From assembly GCA_023014365.1 (NCBI GenBank), contig JAEBUN010000001.1, positions 3,038,001 to 3,102,000 on the forward strand: a stretch of 64,000 nucleotides of DNA, in the 5' to 3' direction. Numbering within the stretch: the first letter of the stretch is position 1; the number at the start of each line of letters is the position of its first letter. Below, piece by piece: positions 46,601 through 57,268 of the stretch. The translations under genes and the position numbers were made by a program. The DNA comes from Lepiota brunneoincarnata. Lineage: Eukaryota > Basidiomycota > Agaricomycetes > Agaricales > Agaricaceae. The notes under the pieces are model-generated. The model was not told the origin of the DNA and made no database searches. It saw nothing but the letters and a program-made list of their open reading frames with translations.

Positions 46601-48181
46601 AGGCTGGGAGCAATCGACAGAAAGGGCGGAAAAATATCCAGGCAAGTCAGCAACGGCAACTTCAGAAGGTAGACTGTCTTCAGCTTCAAATATGTCTTCA
46701 ACAAGGCACAGGAACTTCTCAAGCGGTGCTGCAAAAATGATTCGATGCAGAATTTAGATCGAGGCCCGGCCAAATGATTGTGGCAGCTTACCACGGTCAT
46801 CCCGGTCACCGGTCCGTCGGGCAGAAGATCTGCTCGAGTCGGTGATATCTCTGCGCTTGATAGGACTATCGGATTCGTCATCATTTCCATAACCACCAAG
46901 GTCATTGGGTGTCTCGCCCAACCTTGAACCTCCGTGCCGTCTCCCAGACATAGACGGTGTCACAAAAGAGTTCTTATGAGAGGGCGTTAACCAGGGCGAA
47001 TGGGGAACCGAAACATAGGCTGAATTCAAGGGACGCTTAGTAGTTGGGGTTGTGCCCTGAGACTTTATGGAAAGAGTCGACCTTGAACTCGGTGTGACGG
47101 GCACGGAGGGTGCTGGAGATTTGAAGGCTTGCGCAGGTTCTACGTACTCCGATCGCATTACTTGCATTCGTTTTACAGAAGGCGACTCTATCTCAACCAC
47201 CGGCTTCCGCTTGCGAGGAGTTATGGGAACAGGAGAACTATGGAGGAAGACTGACAAAGGATCAGGACTTTCATCAGCAGGTGGCTTGATGGTCGCAGTA
47301 GTGGTGAGTCTGGCGACAGGAGTTTTAGCCGGACTAACAGGGGCGGCCTGTACCGAAGCATTCATTTCGCGAGTCTTCTGCTCCAGGAAGGTGCTAAAGA
47401 ATGCCTTGGATTCTTCCGGGTAATACATCTTCTGAGGTGGAAGAGGTTTAGGTTGAGGAGGAAGCCGGGGAGGAGGTTGGGGAGGGGGGATAGGAGGGCC
47501 AAGCGCATGCGCCAAGGACGAAGACGAGGTCTGCATCGCCGGGGGGGAGGGTGTCGGGTATACAGTAGGCGCAGGGGCTGTACGCTGGAGAACAGACTGC
47601 GCGAAAGGGGAGGCTCGGAAAGAGGATACATGTCCTTGTGGAGGACGCCAGGTTTGTTGGGTTGGATGGCGGTATGAACTATACGCATATAGTCGGAAAA
47701 GACGGACGCAGTGACGGAAAGGATGAACTCACGATGGAGGTTGATCTGCTAGTATGCGAACGGCACTATCCCGTGCATTGGCCCAGTATCCCCCATTGTT
47801 CATTGAAGGATGGGATGCGGAAAGATATCTAACCTGTTGATCGTACTCTGAATATGGAGGCGGGCTCCCTTGAGGATACGGAGTATGGGGGGTATAATAT
47901 GATGGCTGAACAAAAGTCGGAGGTGCTGCCGTCGTATACATATTACTGAGGTGCCGAACGGCTAATGCGGTATCAGAAAATTTTATTTGTTGAACAGGCA
48001 TGACGGTACCGTGGTTAGTCGGGGTAGCGGATGCCATTGGATAAACAGCCAATAAACCTTGAGCATTGTGTACGGAGTCCGCAGCGGCAGAACCGTAATG
48101 AGTGTTCTGTTGAGCAGGCTGCGGAGTCCCTTGTTGGTAGTAGTGCTGGTCCTGAGGGCGCCAGCGCTGGTTGTTGTCCAT
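40664..48181 (-). CDS. SCC2: Sister chromatid cohesion protein Scc2 (cohesin loader, NIPBL/Mis4)
   Basis: The largest gene of the window, about 7.5 kb with many short introns. Start taken at [18 protein letters not shown] (48181); an ATG at 48244 adds 21 residues. The N-terminal 600 residues are disordered, Gln/Pro-rich ([19 protein letters not shown] near 47470). Conserved Scc2 blocks follow: [20 protein letters not shown] and [16 protein letters not shown] (about 45830-45735), then HEAT-repeat helices with [20 protein letters not shown] (about 43790), [14 protein letters not shown], and the C-terminal [15 protein letters not shown] (about 41285). The end is [12 protein letters not shown] at 40664. 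Scc2 with Scc4 loads cohesin rings on chromatin and stimulates the Smc ATPase. Length, estimated at roughly 1900-2000 residues, fits the family. Confidence 0.88.
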
Positions 48182-48366
48182 CAGGACAGTGGGTAGAGGG
48201 ATGGCCAAAGCAATATTGCAAGTCACACTGCCCTGGTCGGACAACAGCGTTATGCGTGACCCGACAAGAGGATTTTTCCCAAGTCATGAAGATCGAGCTC
48301 AGCTGACACTTGCCGTGTTCTCGCTCTTACCGACCATCCTGCCCAGACATACTTTGCTCATGTATC
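48182..48366. promoter_or_regulatory. Shared divergent promoter, Scc2 and DEAH helicase genes
   Basis: 185 bp between the proposed starts. GC-rich, with no TATA box, as usual for housekeeping pairs. Confidence 0.5.
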
Positions 48367-51166
48367 ATGTCAGTGCCACAGAAACGCAAGAACATCCGCA
48401 CCGTTGATTTCAGACAGGGCCCGGGAAGTGGAACCCTACCATAAGGACTCTAATCATCCTTACAAGAAACCTCGGTACATAGACGTATCGGACGACGAAC
48501 AGCCGCAACTGCGAAAAAACGCTTTACCCCAGATCAACGGTGGTACCCTCCACAGACATCTAATAAACGGTTATAAGCGCAAAAAATCAAAGCACAGCCA
48601 TGACCACGACCAAACAGTCAATGGAACAGTCAATGGCACCGGTGATTTCCACCTCAAAAGTCCAGGGACAAGTTCAAGTTCAATGGTATATCACAAGCTT
48701 CAAGAACAACGGAGGCAACTTCCCATTGCGAAAGGTGTGCCCTGGCTTGGAATACTATTTCCAGCCCATGCTAATTGTCCACAAGGTCGCAACGCTTTGA
48801 TCGAAGAAATAACCAAGCATGATGTAACCGTTCTCCTAGGAGAAACCGGATCCGGAAAAACTACCCGTAGGTACACCAGTAACAAATTCGTAGACGCGAC
48901 TTATGGAAATCAGAGGTGCCTCAATATCTCTTGGAAAGCGGTTTGGTTGGCAAAGGAATGATCGCAATTACCCAACCTCGTCGTGTGGCTGCTACATCAC
49001 TTGCAGACCGCGTTGCAAAAGAGCAAGGCTCCCCTGTTGGGGAAGTCGTTGGCTATTCAGTTCGCTTCGATGAGAAACATTCTCTCGTCACTAGGATCAA
49101 GTACATGACGGATGGAATGATTGTTCGCGAACTCATGTCGGATCCCTTGCTCAGTAGATATAGCACTGTTATTGTCGATGAAGCCCACGAAAGGACGTTG
49201 CGGACGGACCTTCTGATTGCCAACCTCAAAACAATTCAGCAGCAACGGAATGGGGCCACAGACCCTAAGGGCAAGGCTAACGCCGACAAAATGAATCCAC
49301 TGAAAATCATTATCATGAGCGCCACTCTCGACGCCGAAAAGTTTAGTAAATTTTTCTACAAGTGAGGATTCTTCACTTTAAGACAGCTGTGCGAACGACT
49401 GACTGATGGCCAGTGCCAAAATCATTTATGTGAAGGGACGTCAGCATCCGGTCACGATATACCACTCCGCAGAAAGTCAAGTAGACTACATAGATGCGGC
49501 TATGCGGACTTTCTTCCAAGTACACATAGACCAGCCACCAGGAGACGTGTTAATATTTCTACCAGGTTCTCGCTTCGTTCGTCTTTCCAGATTCTTCGGC
49601 TTAAACTACCCTAGGACAGGAAGATATAGAAAGCTTGGAAAAATCGATAGCCTTTTTCGCAAAACGTTTACCTCAAGAAAAGATGGATGTATGCGATCCT
49701 TGAAATATGTGGTATTCGACTTTCTAACCCACCTCCAGGTTCTCATCCTGACAATGTACGCGTCTCAATCCCCCGCAAGCAATGCCAAAGTATTTGAATC
49801 TGCCCCTCCGAAGACTCGAAAGTGTATACTTGCCACAAACATCGCCGAAACGTCCATAACAATACCAGGCGTGAAATATGTAATTGACACCGGAAAATGT
49901 AAAGAGAAGCAATACCTTGCAAGGGACTCTGGTGGAGGTCAGGCTACATACCGGTCCATTCAACCAGAAAATCGCTAAAAGAGCCGCTTAGGATTCGACA
50001 CTCTTCTAACACGAGATATTACGAAGTCCTCCGCTACGCAACGCGCAGGTCGCGCAGGTCGTGAGGTGAGTCTTCCCCTGTTATCTTTGCCATTTTTCTC
50101 ATCAAATGCAGGGGGAAGGCGTTTGTTTCCGGCTGTACACTGAACAAGCCTTCGAATTCATGAACCAGACCGCAGAACCCGAAATCTTACGGTGTAGCCT
50201 GACATCTAGTATCCTCCAACTCAAATGCATTGGACAAAACATGGAAGAACTTGACCTGATGGACAATCCCGAAATTGACTCCAGTATGTCGCTTTCTCTT
50301 ACACACACCGACACAAAACTAATAACACCACCTCTCAGTCTACTCTGCCCTCAAAACGCTCTGGCTTCTTGGCGCCATTGACAAAGACCAAAAATTAACT
50401 CCAATTGGGCGCGAGATGGCCTCTTTCCCCATCGAACCCCAACTCGCGCGTGCCTTACTGGCGTCTAAAGAAAACACGTGCACCAAAGAAATTATTGAAA
50501 TCGTCTCCATTCTTTCCGCCTCCTCAAAACTCTTCCTCGATATCTCCGATCAACGCGAAGCCGCTGGCGATGCCCGACGAAAATTCCGACATCCCAGTGG
50601 CGATCATATGACAATTCTCAACGCCGTCCGCGCCTACGAGGAAATCGTTGCAAATGAGAGCAAAGCTGCGAGGAGGGAGTGGTGCAAAAAACATTTCATT
50701 AATGAAAGGACTTTGCAGGAGGCGAGGAAGATTCGCGAGCAGTTGAGAGATGTTTGTAAAAAGGTGCATGTGGACCCGGACATTTCTTGTGGGGAGAACG
50801 AAGACCCTATTATCACGAGTCTTGGGTTCGGCTTTGTTGGTAACTCGGCATTTCTGCAACCGGACGGGTCGTATAAGCAAACCATGGGTCACTCCGTGAG
50901 TCGCCTCTTTGAAGGTGTTCCTGCGACATGAATTCTGACCCAGTACTAGATTGTGAAAATCCATCCCGGGTTCAGTCTTGGTCAACGAGAAGGTGCCCGC
51001 AATCATCTACAACGAACTGGTGTGATTTCCTGATCTCGTTCTGTTCTCTGAAATGCTCATATATCACATTTAGGTTTATACAAACCAGATATATGCGCGT
51101 GGCGTTTCTGCCATACGGAAAAGCTTTTTCGTAAAGCATTCGGCCCTGAGTCAGAGGCAGGCGTAA
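48367..51166 (+). CDS. DEAH-box RNA helicase, DHX33/Dhr2 type (two apparent frame breaks)
   Basis: The spliced product has LLGETGSGKTT-QVPQYLL (motif I), TQPRRVAATSLADRVA (Ia), RIKYMTDGMIVRELMSDP, VDEAHERTLRTDLLIANL (II, DEAH), IIMSATLDAEKFSKFF (III), VLIFLPGQEDIESLEKS, CILATNIAETSITIPGVKY (V), AMQRAGRAGREGEG (VI, bridging an intron), then the winged-helix/HA2 part (LWLLGAIDKDQKLTPIGREM) and the OB-fold (FLQPDGSYKQTMGHS, VYTNQIYARGVSAIRKSFF). Dhr2/DHX33 act in 18S rRNA maturation in the nucleolus. The ATG at 48367 (MSVPQKRKNIRTVD) connects to the N-terminal frame only if one T of ttt (48408-48410) is dropped; a second surplus T at 50971-50972 cuts off the OB-fold end. Ends TAA at 51166, 84 bp from the RPAP3 stop. 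Confidence 0.85.
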
Positions 51167-51250
51167 CACGATTTTTCTTGCATAATCTATATACATATAA
51201 TATGTGTGTGCACAAGGTCACGGTGGAAGGTGTATATATGACAACGTAGT

Positions 51251-52999
51251 CTAAGAGCTTAAGCTACCGATGGCGCTCCAACCCTGGGGCACCTGATTAG
51301 CGTCGAGCTTCCGCCAAACCTCTTTCGCAATCCCCTTCTCCCTTGCATTGAAGAACAAGATAAGCGCAGGGAATCTAGGGACTTTGGCCAAATTGTCCAT
51401 GTATTCCCTTATCTTGACCACGTCATCTGAACTTGGGTGCGAGGAGAGGATCACAAGAAACGTTTCCAAGATGGAAACAAGTAACGTTGGCTCCAACGAC
51501 GTTTTGCAAAAGGACGGCATACTTGAGGGAGGGATCGTCTGGGAGCAGAAGGGGTCAGCGTAGAGTCGGTTGGGATAAAACGAAAAGTCTACCCGCATCA
51601 GTCTCCACCGCTTTGCACATGTAGACATCGATTGCCAAGCTCTGTTCAAATCGAATAAAGTGGCGGGAGGTTTTATAGGGGCATCATTACGCTCAGCTAA
51701 CTTGGTGGTCTTGTCAGAAAGATCAGGAGAGGACTGCGGCCCAGGCCCAGATGTGGAAGTAGGAATCGTGACAGGCGGAGGGGATGCAAAGGTGGATGCA
51801 ACGCAGTGAGTTTGCGCTGGAGACGATCGCTCTCCAGCAGATTTTGATACTTCCTCCGTCCCACCCACGACAACAGGAGCCGCCTCGTGAGATGCAACAG
51901 GCATAGAAGGAGAGCTAAGGTTAGACGCGCCCTCGTTTCTAGTGGAAAAAATGGTGTTTTGTCCAGAAGCGCGGAAGATACCGCCGCCCACTCGACTCGG
52001 TTTCGCTTGTTCACGTGCTTGTTTGGCTTCCTTGAAGGAGGCTTTAGTTCCACTGGCCAACACCGCCAGTGCTGGCGCCGGTTGGGACGCCGCGACAGAA
52101 CCAGGCCTTTGACTTGATAGAAATTCGTGCTGAGTGGCAGAGGCGGTGGGGGAAACCTTAAGAGGAGCATCCGCTTCCCGATTACCAAGCGCAGGAGACA
52201 AAGATGCTTCTGATGGCCCTTCAGTGGTTCCCAAAGTTCCAGGTCCTGGTTTTGACTGCCGAACGACAGGGTCTGGAGTGTGGGGAGGCTCGACGATAGT
52301 AATAGGCACACGACGCCGTTTTGGAGTGATGTGAGGGTGGAGCGAAGCATCAAAGGTGGTATTGAGATGTCGAGGGTGTGACTTCTGTGGCAGATCTCGT
52401 TTAGTGGAGAGAAAAACGGAGCCTTTAGACCAATACCTTGCGCTTCTCGGCTTCGATGAACTCTGCAACTTTTCGAAGCTCTTCCTTGGTCCCTTGGTTA
52501 TCGGGCTCCAGCCTGAGTGCTTCTGTAAACGCTGAAAAAAAAAACAGATTGGCCAAAGAGAACCACAGAACGGTTTGAAAGGAAATATACCTCTCTGCGC
52601 TTCGATAAACTTGCCCATTCCCACCGCCGCTTGACCCCTCCTAAAGTGTGCCTTGACGTTTTTGGTGTTCAGACTCAACACAGCGCTACAGTCCCTGTCT
52701 GCATCCTCATACCTGTAGAAAACAATCAACACTCATGCACCAACACGAATCGGTGGGAATAAAAAGAAACAGTATCAAGTGAAAACGCACTTGCCTAGCT
52801 TCAGGTATGCAGCCGCCCGGTTTAACGGGTAGGTGGGATCCTTCGGGTCGGCCATAATGGCAGTGGTGTAGTGGCCTATTGCAGCTGGATAATCACCATT
52901 TTTGAAAGCTGCGTTTCCCTTTGGCAAACTGAGCGGCACGTTTCAGGTACATGAGAGATCACCCACCTTTTCTTTCTCTTTCTGAGCCTTAGTTGACAT
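51251..52999 (-). CDS. RPAP3-like TPR protein (R2TP co-chaperone subunit)
   Basis: ATG 52999 (MSTKAQKEKEK), intron, then a three-repeat TPR domain: GNAAFKNGDYPAAIGHYTTA, DPTYPLNRAAAYLKLG, YEDADRDCSAVLSLNTKNVK, AHFRRGQAAVGMGKFIEAQR. It binds the EEVD tail of Hsp90/Hsp70 in this family. A serine/proline-rich linker of about 250 residues follows, then the RPAP3_C domain: LFDLNRAWQSMSTCAKRWRL, LLVSILETFLVILSSH, REYMDNLAKVPRFPALILFF and GIAKEVWRKL. This domain contacts the RuvB-like AAA ring. The product therefore should help Hsp90 assemble RNA polymerase II, snoRNPs and PIKKs with Rvb1/2 and Pih1. Stop TAG at 51251. One TPR array only, so nearer to the short fungal forms than to human RPAP3 with two. 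Confidence 0.85.
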
Positions 53000-53225
53000 T
53001 GTAGGTTGAGCGAAGTGCCCGTGCCACATCGCTGCAGAATCCCTGACAAACAAGAGTAAATATCGCGATCATCACGTTTGAGAATGGCGTTTATGGGCGC
53101 CAAAATGTCTATTTGCCCACAAACCCGGACGCCCATCTGACCCATCTCTCTCCACCACTTAAGCTGTAAGATTAACATCGACCCCTGTGACCCTGTACCA
53201 GACGTCTGAATCAACCCTGCAGCAC
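53000..53225. promoter_or_regulatory. Shared divergent promoter, RPAP3-like and EMC8/9 genes
   Basis: 226 bp between start codons, no obvious TATA. Confidence 0.5.
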
Positions 53226-54084
53226 ATGGCATCGAAATACACCATAACTGGACCTGCTTATATCAAGCTCTTCTTCCACCTTGCAAAACACCCACAGCAG
53301 CGCGTCAACGGCGTCCTTATTGGAAGAGAGACAGACGATGGCGCCGTAGAGGCCGTGGATGCCATCCCTTTGCTACACCATTGGACTAGCTTGAGCCCAA
53401 TGATGGAGATCGGATTGGACCTCGTACGCCCCCCATTAACCCTTCGGACCGGAACGTGACTAATAAGTGGCAATATGCTAGGCAGGTCAATACGCAGAAT
53501 CTATCGGACTTCGGGTAGTGGGTTACTATCAGGCGTGTGAACGACCCGAAGATACCACCCTTTTTCCCGTTGGAGAGAAGATTGCATCGAGAGTCAAACA
53601 AACATTCAACAAAGCAGTTGCCTTCGTCGTATGCATGCCGTATTATGCACACCACACTGAAACTGATCTACCCCCGATTCTCATAGCTCGACGCCTCACA
53701 GATCAGTGATGGATCCGCTGCACTGGTAGTACGTCACAGTGCCTCTCACCCTCGGCCCCCCCTAAACTTCACGTAGCCTTATACCTCAACGGCGGCATCA
53801 AATCCGGTTTGGAGGCCCGTCCCACCCGCGTCCAATGGCTCACGACCTTTCACCTCCGGATCTCCTTACCAATTGATCCCATCCTCCCTCGCCGCCAAGG
53901 CACTTACTTTAGTCCGGGATCAGAACCTCCACCTGAAGCTTTGGCGATTTTGATGACCACCTTGAGGATGTTGCCATTGGTACGCTTTTCGGTCCTACTT
54001 ATCTCCCAACACGAAAGGTCTGACCAATACATGACGTATTTAGACTGGCTGAGGAACAAGGCATGCGTTCCTTCTGATCTCTAA
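53226..54084 (+). CDS. ER membrane protein complex subunit 8/9 (EMC8/9), one apparent frame break
   Basis: ATG 53226: MASKYTITGPAYIKLFFHLA and KHPQQRVNGVLIGRETDDGA form the MPN-like N-terminal part; then HHWTSLSPMMEIGLDLV, GLRVVGYYQACERPEDTTLF and PVGEKIASRVKQTFNKAVAF after an intron, ISDGSAAL, PYTSTAASNPVWRPVPPASN, SSLAAKALTLVRDQNLHLKL. The last block should continue GDFDDHLEDVAI and join DWLRNKACVPSDL (TAA 54084), but the sequence has ctttgg at 53939-53944 where cttgg keeps the frame; the extra T makes an immediate stop. EMC inserts tail-anchored and polytopic proteins into the ER membrane. EMC8/9 is a cytosolic-side subunit without helices, as here. Confidence 0.85.
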
Positions 54085-54627
54085 TGGCTATTATTGTCGT
54101 TCTCGCCTATTTCCTCACCCCGTTGTCAATTCTGAATACACACCAATCTTGAACTTTAATGCCCACGCCATAAATCGAGCACGACACGACATGGTATTCA
54201 TCTGATTTAATGAGGACATCTACATAACCCATTATAAATACAGAACTTTACAGATCACACGTATACAGACAAAGACATAAGATCGAAATCACCATACAGA
54301 ATCTAATGAACGACCAGCAAGCTGGAATGCATTCTCTAATGACATCTATAGGGGAAGAAGGGTTGAGGATTTAACGCGACGGGAGAGAGAGATATGAGCA
54401 AAGAAACATGTGGTGTCTAATGGTTACCGATACAGCTCGAATAGAGCCTCCGTCACCTCTCGCAGAGAGATGACATATCTAGGAGATAAAACACTCGCGT
54501 CTAGAAGTGATTCATAACATGGTGGCTGCCAGAGACTGCATGTGAAAAGGGCTAAGCCCAGCAACCAAGCTGGACCCGCAGTCTAATGAGGGCGCGTAGT
54601 CCTGCGCGACCGGGGACGAATATGGAG
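54085..54627. other. Intergenic between convergent genes
   Basis: No gene seen. It holds the 3' flanks of EMC8/9 and the double-psi barrel gene. Confidence 0.6.
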
Positions 54628-55311
54628 TCAAGGCTTCCAACCCTTGGGCTTGAAGCTCCAGGAAATGGAAATGACTCCCTTGTCGAGGGAGTCGAGTTTC
54701 TGGAATAAGGAGGGGGACATATCTGCACAACGAACAATAAATTTCAAAAAACTCGAGGATAAGGCGCGGAGGTCATACCAAGGTCATCATCACTGCAGCC
54801 TGGGCAACTGTCTCTCGTGAGGCCATATGCTGTCTTGCCATTCCGGACGTTGGTGATTTTCACATACTGCGGACAAAAAAACACGCGCACCAATCAGCCG
54901 CGGTTATTAATAGATTCGGGAACAATTCCGCTGCACGTACCTGACCACAGTTGCTACCACCATTGCGGTCGTATAGTTTCTTACCAATGGCAACAATAAG
55001 ATCGGAATCCTTGTTCCATTTCCCGCAATTTCCGAGCCCTGCGATAGGACGGTTCGTTGGTGAACACAACATCAATTACAAATGACTCACCGACATTGAA
55101 CCAAGTTCCCTATAGAAATAGATCGGACAATTAGTGAGCCACTACTGGGATGAAAAGGAGACGCTGGAGGGCTTACTCTACCACTGTGAGTGATCCTTCT
55201 CTCGAGGTCGACCTCGGTTTCGGTTCCGTTCGTTGGAACGGGTGTACCGAGAGTTAACAAGACCGAGGCGAAGATGGTGGACAAGACAAGCAGGACGCGT
55301 GACATCATCAT
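54628..55311 (-). CDS. Small secreted RlpA-like double-psi beta-barrel protein
   Basis: Five exons from ATG 55311 to TGA 54628, about 130 residues. Signal peptide MMMSRVLLVLSTIFASVLLT, a short linker with the dibasic ERR, then THSGR-GTWFNVG-LGNCGKWNKDSDLIVAIGKK, LYDRNGGSNCGQ, YVKITNVRNGKTAYGLTRDS, CPGCSDDDL, DMSPSLFQKLDSLDKGVISI and SWSFKPKGW. The G-C-G, NCGQ, V-D-x-CPGC and DLDMSP signatures define the DPBB/expansin-like fold found in many fungal secreted proteins (RlpA-like, cerato-platanin neighbours, barwin). The family has no proven catalysis here; it may bind cell-wall glycans. The first ATG is one of three in a row. Frames meet at all introns. Confidence 0.85.
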
Positions 55312-57268
55312 AGTGTGAGGTATCGTGTAGTTTAATAGTCGTCTGGAGGTAATAGTGGTGGTACAGCAAAGATGTGAAGTTAATACAAGGGAAGAAATCA
55401 GAGGTCTATGGTCGATCGGCAGAGGGAAGGGGGGTAGCGACGGGACCTGAGGAGAAATCTCGTGAAGGACGGGGGCCCTTTTATACCGCTCCTCGGGGAA
55501 GAAATAGACCGTGGGCTCATGGTCCGGCACTAGTCATCGTGTGGCATATCCCTGAGACTATTAGACATCGATTGTTATTGGTGGACAAAGGCTTAGACAG
55601 GTGCCGATGGACGACAACAAGCTATTATTGGCCCCGCGTTAGACTCAAATATCCAGGGGCCAATGATGTCCAGGAGGGGTTGTAATCCTAATTGAGATAT
55701 TTGTGCGACAACTTTTTCGAGGTTCAAAACTCGCGCCCAGCTCCGGGGCTACTCATCCACCAGGAGAATCCAATCACGGTGATTGCCCGGGTTCCTTTAG
55801 CTTCACACGCCTCTCCCACGTTACGTGCGAGCCTTCCAGTACTCCAGTAGGCCATCGGGCTCCCCAAAAAATTGAGAATGGGACTCGGCTTCACAGGATC
55901 GATGTACCCTTTTTTTTTTTTTCCTTCTTTCATGGATTCAGATTCACCTCGTTTTCTCTTCCATTTCCTGACCCACCTAAGCAGGTGATTTGGGTGGTAG
56001 TGATAGAACACGGGCGGACCGAAACCTCCTTCATCACTCATCATTATCAGATCCCATGAGGATCGGAAATAATTTTACGATGCCGGTCCGTCCGTCAGAG
56101 CGGCTGGTGCAACCAATGCGGCGTTGACAAGACGGGCCATTGAGCAACCATCTGAAAACTCTGAATGGTCTAGGCCACGGAAGGTTTCAGCCTTGACATA
56201 ATAAAGCTGTGGGCTGAAAACGCGGCTGCAATGTGGTGCACATATGTTTTCATTTTGTGTGCCATAGGATGCAATATGCATGATTGCTGCCGCCTCACAG
56301 ACAGTTCTCACGGTCATGTTACTGTCAGAAAACCTCATGCATATCTTTTTTTTTTACGAACGCCCCCCCAAACAGTGTGTCTTGCCGACATCGTTCCTGG
56401 CCGGATGTCTTCCGAGGCTCCGCTCAAACGCCCTGCGGCTTGCGTGAGCACTGAGTGTGCCCTCTGCCCACGCCTGCAGGTTATTGTTTGCCTTCATTTG
56501 CTAATGCTCCGATTGGTTCGAATGCTGTTGATAAACAAAATAAGGTTTGCCTCGTTCTTTCACCTGGGTCTCTCCGTCCGCTCAACCTGCAAAACTAACG
56601 TTAATTACCAGGATAGACGCCTTTAATGGGGGTTAACACGAGGACAACATGCACAAAGTCGTGGTCTGCGGCCTTAAGGCAATCAATAATTGTTGCGTGG
56701 GCGAAATTTACCAAGGATAAATTACCCAGCTCAGAGAGGGTTGTGAAGTTAGGTAAGCGGGCAGGCTAAGTCTTCCCTCCGGGCAGTGTGTGTTTTATTT
56801 GTGTTATGAGTACTCATGGCTCGGAGGGCTGCGCCCTAGCGTGTGCAGAAAAAAACCCTTTGAGAAGGAGGTCAAAGCCGACCGCGTAATCCCGCAGACT
56901 GCGATCAACGGATGCCTGATATTTGCATCCATTGGCGCTTGCATTGCCAGGGGATATCTATCAAAAAAACAATTTTGCATTTCCGTGCTTAGTGGACGGC
57001 AACCATTGGGAAAATAAAACTTACCAGAGTATCATAAAATCCAGCAATAATAATTCGACTGACGTCATTTGGAACCGCGAGCCGCCCAAGGAGCCAAATA
57101 TGGCCTTGTGTCGCGCGCAGCAACGAACAAGCCTTTGACCGCTGACGGTTGCCCCTTGATCATCACCCGAGGCGACCGTGGCACCGTTCCTTTCCACGCA
57201 CCCCCATCCCTTCAGGTGCATACAACGAAATTACCGTCGCGCCCGCTCAACCAGGCCTCCCGACCATC
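55312..57268. other. About 2 kb without a recognised gene
   Basis: Holds the promoter of the double-psi barrel gene (left) and of Bzz1 (right). Homopolymers at 55909-55920 (T) and 56346-56354 (T). Plus-strand frames such as 56231-56626 show no motif or splice pattern. Confidence 0.5.

Noticed and set aside
56495..56540. tRNA-like ggttcgaat box
   Set aside because: No T-stem, acceptor or anticodon pairing around it.
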